NCBI GenBank assembly: GCA_934699585.1
Contig: CAKUWY010000017.1
Span: 7,582 to 71,581 of the forward strand
Length of the DNA: 64,000 bases
Reading direction: 5' to 3'
Source: an uncultured Fibrobacter sp.
GTDB taxonomy: Bacteria > Fibrobacterota > Fibrobacteria > Fibrobacterales > Fibrobacteraceae
Part shown: in pieces, positions 50,063-59,394 of the stretch
Layout of the letters: each line of letters begins with the position of its first letter
How positions within the stretch are numbered: the first letter of the stretch is position 1
The notes under the pieces: model-generated
What the model was told of the DNA's origin: nothing
The model's database searches: none
What the model saw: only the letters and a program-made list of their open reading frames with translations
Position numbers and translations under genes: made by a program

Positions 50063-51073
50063 CTAGCCCATCTGTACCTTTACTTGTGCCGCCAAGGCTT
50101 CGCCCTGGGCGATGAACCAGGCGTCGCCTGCCGTTGCGGGAATTTCCATTTGAATGCAAGCCTGCAGAAGTCTCTGGGTCGATTCGTGCCAGTAGATGCC
50201 ACGCATTTTCAAGACGGCGGAATGGCTCGCATCGCCTGCCGGAACAATGTCAGCATGGCTTGCCACCGGGAACTGGCAGCCCGCATTCAGAGCCTTCAAA
50301 AAGGACATTTCGGCAAGAGCGATGCCGAAGGTTTCGGGATGGTTGACGGCAGCGAGAAGGGGAAGAAGTTCGGGACAGAATCCTTCGTCGCTACGCTCCT
50401 CAGGATGACATGATAGAGAGCGTTCCTCGCAATGACGCATTTCAGACAGCGTCTCTATGGCGAGGATTCCCTGGCCGGAAGCGGGCAAAACCTGCTCCAC
50501 GCCGAAATATTCCGTAATCTGGTCTGCAAGCCCCATACGCTTGAGGCCTGCGGCCGCAAGAACCACACCGTCCAATTCCGCAAGCTTTGCAAGGCGGGTC
50601 TGGATGTTCCCGCGGATAGGAACGTACTCCAGGTCCGGCCGGAGAGCCTTCAGCTGAACCACCCGGCGGATACTGCCCGTACCGACGCGGGCACCTGCAG
50701 GCAGGTCCATAAACTTGATGCCCTTTGCACCACCCTTCGAAACGAAAGCGTCACGAGGGTCTTCCCGCTCCAGCACAGCGGCAAGCTTGAATTCCGGCAG
50801 CACCTGGGCAGGCATGTCCTTGAGGCTGTGGACGGCAATGTCCGCACGGCCCTCCAAAAGTGCCACTTCCAGTTCCTTGATAAAGACTCCCTTGCCGCCA
50901 AAACTTGCAAGGGACTTGTCCAGACGGCGGTCCCCTTCGGTGGTCATGGAGACCAGCTCGTAAGTCACGTCTTCGCCCAAAGACTTTGCGCAGGCGACCA
51001 GGCGGTCCGCCACCAGGCGGGTCTGGGTCATGGCAAGTTCACTCTTGCGGGTGGCTATGCGAATGGTTTTCAC
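50063..51073 (-). CDS. hemC: porphobilinogen deaminase with an in-frame repeat insertion
   Basis: This 336-residue enzyme joins four porphobilinogens into hydroxymethylbilane for heme and related tetrapyrroles. It has IATRKSELAMTQT at the start, IAVHSLKDMP, and the cofactor cysteine in NAGCQFPVASHAD. GTG 51073 is the likely start: GGAGG lies 7 bases upstream and GTGA overlaps the hemA stop. Between AIETLSE and LLAAVNHPET, where relatives have a short loop, there are about 24 extra residues (MRHCEERSLSCHPEERSDEG...) encoded by two REP-like elements (50378-50437). The frame is kept, so the protein may still work. Confidence 0.93.
   Translation of the reverse strand: MKTIRIATRKSELAMTQTRLVADRLVACAKSLGEDVTYELVSMTTEGDRRLDKSLASFGGKGVFIKELEVALLEGRADIAVHSLKDMPAQVLPEFKLAAVLEREDPRDAFVSKGGAKGIKFMDLPAGARVGTGSIRRVVQLKALRPDLEYVPIRGNIQTRLAKLAELDGVVLAAAGLKRMGLADQITEYFGVEQVLPASGQGILAIETLSEMRHCEERSLSCHPEERSDEGFCPELLPLLAAVNHPETFGIALAEMSFLKALNAGCQFPVASHADIVPAGDASHSAVLKMRGIYWHESTQRLLQACIQMEIPATAGDAWFIAQGEALAAQVKVQMG
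50378..50437. repeat. two REP-like elements inside hemC
   Basis: GAATCCTTCGTCGCTACGC...CAGGATGAC (50378-50410) and GAGAGCGTTCCTCGCAATGACG (about 50416-50437) are dispersed-repeat types. They are read in frame as part of HemC. The peptide CHPEERSDEG is a typical translation of this repeat. Confidence 0.8.
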
Positions 51074-52413
51074 AGGTTGGCCTCCAGGCATTTCAGGAAC
51101 ACCTTCACGTCTTCGGGGCTATTGGAATCCTTCACCTTGTACAAGAAATCGTTGGCCATCTTCTTGGCGAACCGCTCGTACATCATGGCGATTTTCTTTG
51201 CGGAGGCTTCATCCAAGTTAGGGAGCGAGGCCAGCAGCTTTCCGGACTCTTCCCCTGCGGTCTTGACCATCTTATCGGCCAGCACATGAATGCCCTTCGC
51301 CACCTCGTCCATACGGGACCAGGAGAGGAATTCTTCCAAGCCCTCTTGCAAAATCTTCTGGGCGGCATCCAGTTCCGCCATGCGGAGCCTGCGATTTTCG
51401 GAGACGATTTTTTCCAGATCGTCCACGCAAACATACTGCACGTTGGGCAAGTCGCCGATGGAAGGTTCGGCATTGCGGGGGCTGCCTAGGTCGATGACGA
51501 GGCGCTGGGGCTCGTTTTCGGATGACGACGTTTTTGCGAGGGGAGATCCCCGCCTTGGTTCGACTTCGCTCACCACAGGTCGCGGGGATGACATTGAAGA
51601 CAGCGGGGATGACAAAGAAAGGGGTTCTGCGTCTTTTAAAGCACGAACGAATTCATCCCTTGTCACAATAGGTTCCTGGCAGGCGCTGCACAGGATAACC
51701 ACGTCACAGTCCGAAAGTACCTTGTAGCGGTCCTCGAAAGGCACCGGAGTCAGCACGTCGGCAAACTTCTGGGCGTTGGCAAAGGTCTTGCTGCTGGCGT
51801 AAATGTGGGTGGTATTTTCCTGCATATACTTAAGCATCAGGGAACCCATCTCCCCAAGGCCCACGATATAGACAGTCTTGTTTTCCAAATCCCCGAAGGT
51901 CTTTTGCACCTGTTTCATGGCAAGAAACGGGATATTGCAAGACAGCTTGCTCAGATTGGTCTCGGTCTTGATGCGCTTGGTGGTGTGAATGGCCTCTTGA
52001 AAGAGCTTGTTCAGGACAATTCCCGTGCCGTGAAGCTGGTGGGCCGTCTCGTAGGCACGACCAATCTGGTGCAGAATCTGGTCTTCGCCCATGGCCACGC
52101 TGTCCAGGCCCGCACACACGTTCATCACATGCCTTGCCACGTCATCGCCTTCCTTGTAGTAGAAGTACGATGCATAACTGCCGTAATCTTGGTGAACCAG
52201 ACCGCACACATACTGCACCAGGTCACCTTCGCAAAGAGGCCTGTCGCTTGCCACGTAAATTTCGGTGCGGTTGCAGGTAGCAAGAATCAATAGCTCGTCA
52301 AAGGGGGATTCTTGCAGCGCCCGGGTCTTGATATCCATGGGGATATAGAATTTTTCACGGATGGCAATCTCTGCCACCTTGTGGTTCATTCCGGCCATGT
52401 ATATCTTACGCAC
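51070..52413 (-). CDS. hemA: glutamyl-tRNA reductase with an in-frame repeat insertion
   Basis: This 447-residue enzyme reduces glutamyl-tRNA to glutamate-1-semialdehyde, the first step of the C5 heme pathway. The catalytic cysteine is in ILATCNRTEIY; GEDQILHQIGRAY and the NADPH-binding VYIVGLGEMGSLML follow. Between VRALKDAE and QRLVIDLGSPRN, where relatives have a few residues, there are about 35 extra residues that include SSPRPVVSEVEPRRGSP, encoded by a 48-base REP-like element (51545-51592) and flanking copies of its arm. The frame is preserved. The gene is third from last in the operon order lpxC-hemA-hemC and overlaps hemC by 4 bases. Confidence 0.93.
   Translation of the reverse strand: MRKIYMAGMNHKVAEIAIREKFYIPMDIKTRALQESPFDELLILATCNRTEIYVASDRPLCEGDLVQYVCGLVHQDYGSYASYFYYKEGDDVARHVMNVCAGLDSVAMGEDQILHQIGRAYETAHQLHGTGIVLNKLFQEAIHTTKRIKTETNLSKLSCNIPFLAMKQVQKTFGDLENKTVYIVGLGEMGSLMLKYMQENTTHIYASSKTFANAQKFADVLTPVPFEDRYKVLSDCDVVILCSACQEPIVTRDEFVRALKDAEPLSLSSPLSSMSSPRPVVSEVEPRRGSPLAKTSSSENEPQRLVIDLGSPRNAEPSIGDLPNVQYVCVDDLEKIVSENRRLRMAELDAAQKILQEGLEEFLSWSRMDEVAKGIHVLADKMVKTAGEESGKLLASLPNLDEASAKKIAMMYERFAKKMANDFLYKVKDSNSPEDVKVFLKCLEANL
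51545..51614. repeat. REP-like element inside hemA
   Basis: The 48-base element 51545-51592 matches the intergenic copy at 10904-10951 at 45 of 48 positions. Two of the three differences (positions 4 and 43) change both partners of one stem pair (T-A to C-G). A further partial arm, GCGGGGATGAC, follows at about 51603-51613. Confidence 0.85.
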
Positions 52414-52416
52414 TGA

Positions 52417-53406
52417 TCACTCCACCTTGAGCAAATAGGGCAAAACTTCTTTTAGAATTTGATGGTGGCTTGCGTGACCGCCATTCAAAATTTCAACGCG
52501 AATCTTGGGCAATGCAGGGCATGCAAAACTCAAGTCGCCCAGCAAATCTAGAATTTTGTGCATGGCAGGCTCTTCGGGAACACGATAAAGGGACTTGTCC
52601 ACAGGAGATTTGACAAGAAGGCCGCAACTTTCCGTGGCACCAGCCAAAAGGCCAGCCTCTCGGGCCTGTTCATATTCCTTTTCCAGGATAAAAGTCCTGG
52701 CCTGAAACACGCCGTACAGGTCTTCAGGACCATACACCGAAAGGGCGGCACAAGACTCGAAACCGTTTGCATCGGGTCGGTCCAGACGGTACTCCACCTC
52801 AAAAGCTTCAGAGGGCTCGATTCGGACATAACCATAGGAGGGCTGGTCCGGAGCATTGCGCAAATCCCACTGTTTCGACACGGGAGCATCGTAAAACGAA
52901 AGTTCCCGAGGCACGCCCGCTTCCCGTCGCAAGGCCAAGAAGAACGGCAAGGCGGAGCCGTCCATCAAGGGGATTTCCGGCACGAGATTTGCGGCATTCC
53001 CATTAACATCCCTACCGTCCGCCCCAATAGCCGCCCTACCGGCATCAACCCCTTCGACATTCACGTCAAAGGAAACATCCGGCCAAAGCAAGAAAACAGA
53101 CGCCAGATGTTCCGGTGTGGCAAGGGCCGCACATTTACAACCTGCGTGCATTCCATCGCGATCTGCGGACACTCCGTCGCGATCTGCGTCCAGGCCCCAA
53201 TCACTGTAAATGGTAGTCCGGCACACGTCAAAATGCAACGATTCAAAGAGCTTGACCTGGTCCGTGCGGTAAAGGGGCCTGCCGCCCACATTCCAGGAAA
53301 TACGGGGCGCACGATTTGAATCCCGAGGCAAAAGTTGGACTGCGACACTGGCAGATCCATAAGAAAGTGACGGCGACGTAAACTCAAAAGTCTTGCAGGC
53401 TGGCAT
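52417..53406 (-). CDS. lpxC: UDP-3-O-acyl-N-acetylglucosamine deacetylase
   Basis: This zinc enzyme of about 329 residues performs the committed step of lipid A synthesis. The zinc and active-site motifs are TPEHLASVF, MHKILDLLGDL and GGHASHH; IPLMDGSALPF and ARTFIL are also typical. ATG 53406 overlaps the lpxD stop (TGATG). Near residues 80-100 is an unusual hydrophilic insert (DADRDGVSADRDG) made by a short DNA duplication around 53155-53190; an Asp/Gly-rich stretch before IPLMDG is also longer than usual. The core looks intact. Confidence 0.92.
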   Translation of the reverse strand: MPACKTFEFTSPSLSYGSASVAVQLLPRDSNRAPRISWNVGGRPLYRTDQVKLFESLHFDVCRTTIYSDWGLDADRDGVSADRDGMHAGCKCAALATPEHLASVFLLWPDVSFDVNVEGVDAGRAAIGADGRDVNGNAANLVPEIPLMDGSALPFFLALRREAGVPRELSFYDAPVSKQWDLRNAPDQPSYGYVRIEPSEAFEVEYRLDRPDANGFESCAALSVYGPEDLYGVFQARTFILEKEYEQAREAGLLAGATESCGLLVKSPVDKSLYRVPEEPAMHKILDLLGDLSFACPALPKIRVEILNGGHASHHQILKEVLPYLLKVE

Positions 53407-54446
53407 CACTTTTTCCCGAGTTGTTTCAGGCGGACCATACAACGGCGCCAAAGGTCTATCTCCAGAGCGGGGAATCCCGAAACGGTCTTGCCGTCGGGCA
53501 CATTGCGGGTCACTCCCGCCTTGGCCGCCACCCGCACATTCTTGCCGATGGTAATGTGGTCCGCCACCTTGGCGGCCCCCGCAAATTCGGAACCGTCCCC
53601 AACGGTAACGGAGCCCGCCAACGCCGACTGTGACGCCATAAACACGTGATTCCCTACCTTGCAGTTGTGGGCAATTTCGACCATAGAGTCAAAATGGCTG
53701 TCGTCTCCGATGGAGGTTGGAGCCAAAAAGCCTGCCGCCACCACGGTATTGGCGCCAAAGCTACAGCGGTCCCCTATGCGGACCCCCGCCAAATGGGGAA
53801 TCATGCATCGTTCCCCTTTGTACTCATAAAAACCGAAACCTCGGGAGCCAATAACCGCCCCCGCCTGAAAAATACAGCCTTCGCCAATCTTTACATGGGG
53901 GTAAACCGTCACGGAAGATTCCAGAACGCAGTTCGCGCCCAGTTCCGCGTCGGCCATCACCACGCAATGGGGGCCGATACGGCAACCTTCGCCAACAACA
54001 CCCTCAACCACCGCCGTGGGGTGAATCCGGGCGGCACCATTCATAGCATCGGCATTACATCCGTCAGCCCCATCGCAAGCAAAGTGCTTCAAGAACTCCA
54101 CCATGGCATGGTGAGGATTTTCCACAGGCATTAAAGCAAGGACCTTCGGGAGTCTAGCCTTCAACACCATCAGGGATTCTGGGCCGGCAACCAGCGAAGC
54201 AGGCACAAACAAAAGCCCCGCCTGGACCTGTCCGAGAACGGAGTCCGAAAATCCGGGCACGTTGGTGTCGCTCTTGAAATTGTCCCCCACCCAGAAACTC
54301 ACGTCAGACACTCCCGCTGTTTCCAGAGGGGCAAAACCCGAAAGTTTAAAATCATCGCATCCGGCAAAGTCCATTCCCGAAAACGGCTGCGTCAAACCTT
54401 CGGCACTGAGCCATTCCCGTACTGTAGAAAACAACACCGGTTTCAT
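53406..54446 (-). CDS. lpxD: UDP-3-O-acylglucosamine N-acyltransferase
   Basis: This 346-residue enzyme adds the second acyl chain in lipid A synthesis. It has an N-terminal uridine-binding domain (to about residue 110) and a left-handed beta-helix of hexapeptide repeats with the catalytic His in VEIAHNCKVG. Between these, residues about 120-140 carry an extra Ala/Asp-rich piece (CDGADGCNADAMNG). It overlaps lpxC and the lipid kinase gene by one base on each side, so translation is probably coupled. Confidence 0.94.
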   Translation of the reverse strand: MKPVLFSTVREWLSAEGLTQPFSGMDFAGCDDFKLSGFAPLETAGVSDVSFWVGDNFKSDTNVPGFSDSVLGQVQAGLLFVPASLVAGPESLMVLKARLPKVLALMPVENPHHAMVEFLKHFACDGADGCNADAMNGAARIHPTAVVEGVVGEGCRIGPHCVVMADAELGANCVLESSVTVYPHVKIGEGCIFQAGAVIGSRGFGFYEYKGERCMIPHLAGVRIGDRCSFGANTVVAAGFLAPTSIGDDSHFDSMVEIAHNCKVGNHVFMASQSALAGSVTVGDGSEFAGAAKVADHITIGKNVRVAAKAGVTRNVPDGKTVSGFPALEIDLWRRCMVRLKQLGKK

Positions 54447-55408
54447 CAGGGGTCCAAAGCCAGCATGTTCACCTGGGCGGCATACTCGATGGTCACGGTT
54501 TCTCCCGCCTTGCCGCTCAAATCCTCGCCGTCCAGCTGCAGGAACTCGTCTTTATCCAGACGGAGCTCCACGGACTTGACCTTCTTGGACTGGAGGAAAT
54601 ATTTCTTGTAGATAAACCCGATTAGCGGGATGTTCCCGATGGCGATGGCCATCAAGAAATTGTGCATGTTGGGAACGTCCACCACTTCCAACAGACCGTC
54701 CGCCATGTTGGACCTGAAAAAAGGATTGGCCCCGCTGGCAAAGCTGGGAATGTTTCCCACGATCACCGTCCTGTGACCGGAAACATTCACCTGGTGTTTT
54801 TCCCCCGCGGCATCCACATAGGCAAGGGAACCCGACTTGAGCATGTAATCCCTGTCGGCAAAGAACCGCTTCACGTAATGGAGCTTGTTGGCCACGACGG
54901 AATTGGAGGCGATAGCTCCCGTGGCACGGTCCAGGTTGAAATCGTGGGCAATGCGGGCATCGATTCCCGCCGAAAAATAGTTGGCCAGGGCGAACTTGCC
55001 GTTCACCTTCCAGATATCGAAAGGTCTAGCCCCCGCAAGCACCAGCCTGCGTACCAGGAACAAAAGGCCACGGTCCACGTAGGGCTTGTAAAGGTTCAGC
55101 ACCCGGGCCAGGTCGTTCCCCGTGCCCAGCGGGATAAGTCCGATTTTCACCTTCTGGGAAAACCCGCCCAGAAGCATAGTGGAAAGCACCGCAGAAACTG
55201 TCCCGTCGCCGCCTACGGCCACCAAAGTTTCTGTCGATTCCAGGGCCTGCTGGATTTGCTCCCGCATGCCTTCGGCCTGTGTAAATTCAGCCTTCCATTC
55301 CTCCTGCTTGTAATCCATGGACGCCATAATCTCAGGGAGGAATTCAAAAATAACCTTCCCCTGACCGCCGCCACTGATAGGATTGATGAGAAAATGGAAC
55401 TTGAGCAT
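54446..55408 (-). CDS. DagK-family lipid kinase
   Basis: This 320-residue protein has the diacylglycerol-kinase catalytic fold: FLINPISGGGQG at the start, VAVGGDGTVSAVL (GGDGT motif), and IPLGTGNDLARVL. Members phosphorylate diacylglycerol, sphingosine or other lipids; the exact lipid here is not known. The location beside lpxD and lpxC suggests a role in envelope lipid turnover. Its start is directly after the carbonic anhydrase-like stop. Confidence 0.9.
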   Translation of the reverse strand: MLKFHFLINPISGGGQGKVIFEFLPEIMASMDYKQEEWKAEFTQAEGMREQIQQALESTETLVAVGGDGTVSAVLSTMLLGGFSQKVKIGLIPLGTGNDLARVLNLYKPYVDRGLLFLVRRLVLAGARPFDIWKVNGKFALANYFSAGIDARIAHDFNLDRATGAIASNSVVANKLHYVKRFFADRDYMLKSGSLAYVDAAGEKHQVNVSGHRTVIVGNIPSFASGANPFFRSNMADGLLEVVDVPNMHNFLMAIAIGNIPLIGFIYKKYFLQSKKVKSVELRLDKDEFLQLDGEDLSGKAGETVTIEYAAQVNMLALDP

Positions 55409-55930
55409 TTAGGTTTCTTCTTGTTGCAAAAGTTCGTCCTTAACGACGAGGTAGCGTTCCACGCCTTCTCGAACGTGGTGCAGTTCCTCTTCGGAAACGG
55501 CACGGGAAATATGGGCCGGGGAACCCACAATCAGGGAACCCGCAGGGAACTCTCTCCCCTGGGTGACCAAGGTTCCAGCCCCTACGATACTGTTTTTCTT
55601 GATGTGGACGCCATCCATGATGATAGCCCCCATGCCCACCAGAACGTCGTCGTCGATGGTGCAACTGTGAATCACGGCATTATGGCCTATGGTGACCCGG
55701 TTCCCGATCTTGACGGGAACGTCTGTGGATACATGGATGGACACATTGTCCTGGATATTGGTCTGTTCGCCCACCACGATGGGGGCAATATCCCCACGCA
55801 AGACAGCATTGTAAAAGACAGAGGAGTCCTCCCCTATCTTCACATCGCCGATGAGCTTGGAACCCTCGGCAAGGAAGACTCCCTTCCCCACCTCAGGCTT
55901 TTTTCCCTTATATTCGATTATGGACGCCAT
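55409..55930 (-). CDS. gamma-carbonic-anhydrase-like protein (PaaY/YrdA family)
   Basis: This 173-residue protein is a left-handed beta-helix of hexapeptide repeats. Conserved features are SVFYNAVLRGD, TNIQDNVSIHV, TIGHNAVIHSC and AGTLVTQG. The zinc-ligand histidines of the family occur in SIHV and the GHNAVIH pair. It heads a six-gene minus-strand operon. Carbonic anhydrase activity in this family is often weak or absent, so the biochemical role is open. Confidence 0.9.
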   Translation of the reverse strand: MASIIEYKGKKPEVGKGVFLAEGSKLIGDVKIGEDSSVFYNAVLRGDIAPIVVGEQTNIQDNVSIHVSTDVPVKIGNRVTIGHNAVIHSCTIDDDVLVGMGAIIMDGVHIKKNSIVGAGTLVTQGREFPAGSLIVGSPAHISRAVSEEELHHVREGVERYLVVKDELLQQEET

Positions 55931-55954
55931 ACTGACAATGTATAAAATTTACTG

Positions 55955-58900
55955 TCAGTCATCGACCCACTTGTAATCGAACTTGAACTTATAGCCCGCA
56001 TGGGGTTCAGATCCGCAATCCTTGTCGCATCCGTTGTTCCCAGGATCGAATTCGATGCCGCGGTCACCGTAGTTGAACTTGTGCTCGACAAAATCCCGCT
56101 TGGGAACGCTCTTGTCCTTCGCATTCGGGGTCACTTCAGACGAACCCTTCAGCACCTTGGCAAAGTTCTCGTAGGGCCAGAAGATGCTGTGGTTCGGCCG
56201 GACATCGTAATCCTTGCCAGCCGCCTTCAGCTGGAGCGTAATGCCCTGGCTGCCCATCTCGTAAGAATAGACGGTGTGGTCTCCCGGTACGGAATTGTCG
56301 TCATGGTTCATGTCACGGTCCGTCCATTCCTCGTAAATAATGGTATTGCCTGCCCCTACAGAACCGCCCTCGTAGAAGTAGTAGGTATACTGGTGCACAG
56401 GGGCGTTCCTGGTGTTGGTTCCATCATAGAAAATGGCGTCAGTCACAAAGTCCTCACGGTGAGCCTTGCTGTAATGCCACAGGTATTCCGTACCGCGTCC
56501 AGTCATCTGGAACTGAAACTTGATACGGCCCACGCTCCGGGTAGCCACGTTGGAGCCATTCGAGAACACATAGGTATTGCCCGCCTTGGCGTAGGCATAC
56601 ACCCTGTAGGTGTAGTAGGGAGAACCGCCACCCACCTTGTCGGTGAAAGTTTCTTCGCCGGGGCCAAGCACCTTCACGAGGGTGATACCGCTACTCAGGG
56701 CATAGCCGTCCTGGGGCTTTACGGTAGTGGGTTCCATGAAGTACTTGGTCAGAGAGGGGTTGTTGTAGTTCCTGCCCCCTTCGGCGCGAAGAACCACGTA
56801 ACCCAGGATTCTCGGGTCGGTCTTGTTTGCCACCCAGTTCAGAATAATGGCATTGCGATCGCTGTTGCGGCCCAGCACCAAGTCCGTAGGGGCGGCAATC
56901 AGGGAGCGGAGAACAAGGCGGTAAGTGGTAGAATCCCCCCTTTCGGAATACACCACCATTTTCAGGGTGTCAGCACTTGCCGCAGACAGGTTAGCGACGT
57001 TGAACTTGAACACCATAGCCACCGCATCGGCTCCGGAACCCTTGGTTCCCTCGGCAATCACGGGCACCCTGTTTTTGCCGGAGAACACGTTCACGCCGCC
57101 GTTCGCCTTTACCGGTTCCGCCGTAGTGACGTTCACCGTAACGCTTGCACCCCTGATGGAGTCTGTCACGAACAGGGAATCCACGCAAAGCAGGCCTTCC
57201 ATGCGGCAGGTCCTTGCCACCGCCACATCCCTGTCCTCGGAAACATCGTGAACCGCAATCCTTGCGATGTTGGACTTGGTAGAGGCTTCCCGGACATTGG
57301 GATTCGGGTCCACATTGTCGTCAAGGCCGTCACCGTCGGTATCCTTCAGGGCGGGGTTCGTGAAGAAGGGTCCCACCTCCGCAGAATCCACGGTCACCGC
57401 CACGGTATCGTAACCCCTGACATTTTCCGGCCTGATAAACTTGATGGCGTAGGGCCGGTAGCACTGGGCACCCACACTGCTGAATTCCACCTCCCTGCAG
57501 GGCACCGAGATATCGTACTTGGCTCCCTGATGGTGATAGACAAAGCAGTATTTGTGCTTGGAGTCCACCTTGACCATCATGGTATCCGTGATTTCGCAGA
57601 CACCGGCCCTCAGCATGGGCACGCTGACGCTGTCGTAGGTGTAGGCTATCTTGGTCCAGCCGTTGATTTCGTCGAAATCGGGAATCTGGTCGCCGTCGCT
57701 GTCCACCTTCTCGTCGCTGATTCCCAGCATATTCTCCATGCTGGCGGGCACATGGTCGTGGTCGCGGTCCTCGTTGTACATGAACTGCACCTGGTCTCCG
57801 GCACCCACAATCAGGCTGTCCATGTCAAAGCTCCCAATTTGCAGGGAACGAACGACGGCCACCGTAGGTTCCGAAGCCTTGACGATAGACACGAACCAGC
57901 AGGCCGTATCGCCGTCCGCCGTAGCGTACGACAGGTCTCCCAGGCTCTTGAGCCCGTAACGGAACTCACCGCCAACCTTCAGGGAATCCTGCCGGAAGGG
58001 AATCTTCAAGATGTCCAGGATTTCGGAAAGCGAAACGGGCTTGTGGAAATCGTCCTTGCCCGAGTAGGCCTCGTTGTAGCGGAAATTGGTAGATACGCGG
58101 TACTCCCGGATGCGGTTCGCACTGTTGCCATAATACATCCCGTTATCGATGGTAATCCTTGCCGTACTGGCCGACGCCTTGGTGTATGCCTCGGTAAAGT
58201 CGCTTGTCCTGCCGTCATATTCGGTAGTAATCTTGTAGGCGCTTGCCGAAAGGAAAATGGCACCCGGATTGAAAACCAGGTTGTTCAGGGCATCCAGCGG
58301 GAGCCCGCCCTTCCAGAACTGAAGTTCCTTGGATTCACCGGGAGCCAACGTAATCTTGGTCCATTTGTCCTCCCCCGCTCCGTCGCCTACCGAAAGTTCG
58401 GCGATAATCTGGATATCGCCGGAGGTCGTGTAAGTACTGGCATTCAGAATCAGATTCTCAATGGAATAGGCCACCTTGCCCGTATTGGTAATCCGGGCCT
58501 GCATGCTGATGGAGCCGCCCGTAATGGTTTCGCCCTGGGTCATGGCCTCCGAAATGGCCTGGTTATAGTTCCTGGTCATGGAGGTGGACTGGGTTTCCGT
58601 CATGGTGTGGCCCGTGCTAGTGGTGTAGCTCCCGTTATAGCCCACATTCACCAGGAATGTCGAGCTTTTGGAGGCGTAGCCGCCCTGGATACCGAAACTC
58701 CAGGCGCTCATCAGGGAGGCCGACTGGGTCTCGCTGTTGCTCACGCCCGTGGCGGTCTGAACCGACTCCCCTTCGGAAATGGTGCTGGACCTGGTTGTCC
58801 CGGTACTGGTCGTGCGGGTAAGCGTCACAGAAGGCGTCATGGTCATGGTCACTTCCAGCTTGGGCAAGTCCGCCACGTTGGGGTTCCAGACCGTCGGATT

Positions 58901-59383
58901 CTGGGGGTTGAACAGGTTCATCTCGGTGCCGTCGTCATAGCCGTCGCCGTCGGTATCGGCCATACGGGGATTGGTGCCTATCTTGTAGATTTCATCTATG
59001 TCAGAAAGCCCGTCTCCGTCGGTATCGCTCTTGCTGTTCACCTTGACAAAGTCGATGTATTCCACATCCCTCAGGTAGAACAGGAAACTGCCAATCCGGG
59101 CTCCGGACTGGACATTCACGGACAGCTTTTCGGCATCGTAATAGTCCGTCTTGAAGGACACCTCGGTATTGGCCAGGGGTACCCTGTCAAAAGCCTTGAG
59201 ACCGTAGCCCGCAATGAACAGGGAGTCCGTCTCGCCACGACGGTCCTTCGGAAAGTTAAGGGAATCGATTCCCAGGAGCCCCGCCGTGTAGGTGGAGTCC
59301 TTCTTGAAGATAAAGTAGGCCTGGCCGGCGAATGAAGTAAGCGAAAGGGCCAAGACCGCTGATGTAATGATACGGTAATTCAT
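55955..59383 (-). CDS. secreted protein resembling protective antigen/binary toxin B
   Basis: This 1142-residue protein has a signal peptide (to about residue 20) and paired calcium-binding DTDGDG motifs at 120-126 and 143-149. A Ser/Thr-rich, alternating region (about 178-290) resembles the pore-forming insertion segment of anthrax protective antigen. A beta domain follows, ending with ASTARITIDNG and SLSEILDILKIPF (about 405-463), in the order seen before the oligomerisation domain of that family. Further DSDGDQIPDFDEINGW and DTDGDGLDDN motifs (561-576, 681-690), a fibronectin-III-like domain (about 830-950) and an unknown C-terminal domain (950-1142) follow. No enzymatic toxin partner is encoded nearby. 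The homology is judged by eye; a structural or adhesive role remains possible. Confidence 0.65.
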   Translation of the reverse strand: MNYRIITSAVLALSLTSFAGQAYFIFKKDSTYTAGLLGIDSLNFPKDRRGETDSLFIAGYGLKAFDRVPLANTEVSFKTDYYDAEKLSVNVQSGARIGSFLFYLRDVEYIDFVKVNSKSDTDGDGLSDIDEIYKIGTNPRMADTDGDGYDDGTEMNLFNPQNPTVWNPNVADLPKLEVTMTMTPSVTLTRTTSTGTTRSSTISEGESVQTATGVSNSETQSASLMSAWSFGIQGGYASKSSTFLVNVGYNGSYTTSTGHTMTETQSTSMTRNYNQAISEAMTQGETITGGSISMQARITNTGKVAYSIENLILNASTYTTSGDIQIIAELSVGDGAGEDKWTKITLAPGESKELQFWKGGLPLDALNNLVFNPGAIFLSASAYKITTEYDGRTSDFTEAYTKASASTARITIDNGMYYGNSANRIREYRVSTNFRYNEAYSGKDDFHKPVSLSEILDILKIPFRQDSLKVGGEFRYGLKSLGDLSYATADGDTACWFVSIVKASEPTVAVVRSLQIGSFDMDSLIVGAGDQVQFMYNEDRDHDHVPASMENMLGISDEKVDSDGDQIPDFDEINGWTKIAYTYDSVSVPMLRAGVCEITDTMMVKVDSKHKYCFVYHHQGAKYDISVPCREVEFSSVGAQCYRPYAIKFIRPENVRGYDTVAVTVDSAEVGPFFTNPALKDTDGDGLDDNVDPNPNVREASTKSNIARIAVHDVSEDRDVAVARTCRMEGLLCVDSLFVTDSIRGASVTVNVTTAEPVKANGGVNVFSGKNRVPVIAEGTKGSGADAVAMVFKFNVANLSAASADTLKMVVYSERGDSTTYRLVLRSLIAAPTDLVLGRNSDRNAIILNWVANKTDPRILGYVVLRAEGGRNYNNPSLTKYFMEPTTVKPQDGYALSSGITLVKVLGPGEETFTDKVGGGSPYYTYRVYAYAKAGNTYVFSNGSNVATRSVGRIKFQFQMTGRGTEYLWHYSKAHREDFVTDAIFYDGTNTRNAPVHQYTYYFYEGGSVGAGNTIIYEEWTDRDMNHDDNSVPGDHTVYSYEMGSQGITLQLKAAGKDYDVRPNHSIFWPYENFAKVLKGSSEVTPNAKDKSVPKRDFVEHKFNYGDRGIEFDPGNNGCDKDCGSEPHAGYKFKFDYKWVDD

Positions 59384-59394
59384 GATGGGCCTCC

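Noticed and set aside
56000..59335. A 1111-codon plus-strand frame opposite the protective-antigen-like gene
   Set aside because: No recognisable domain or ribosome site; the minus strand has a signal peptide and calcium motifs.
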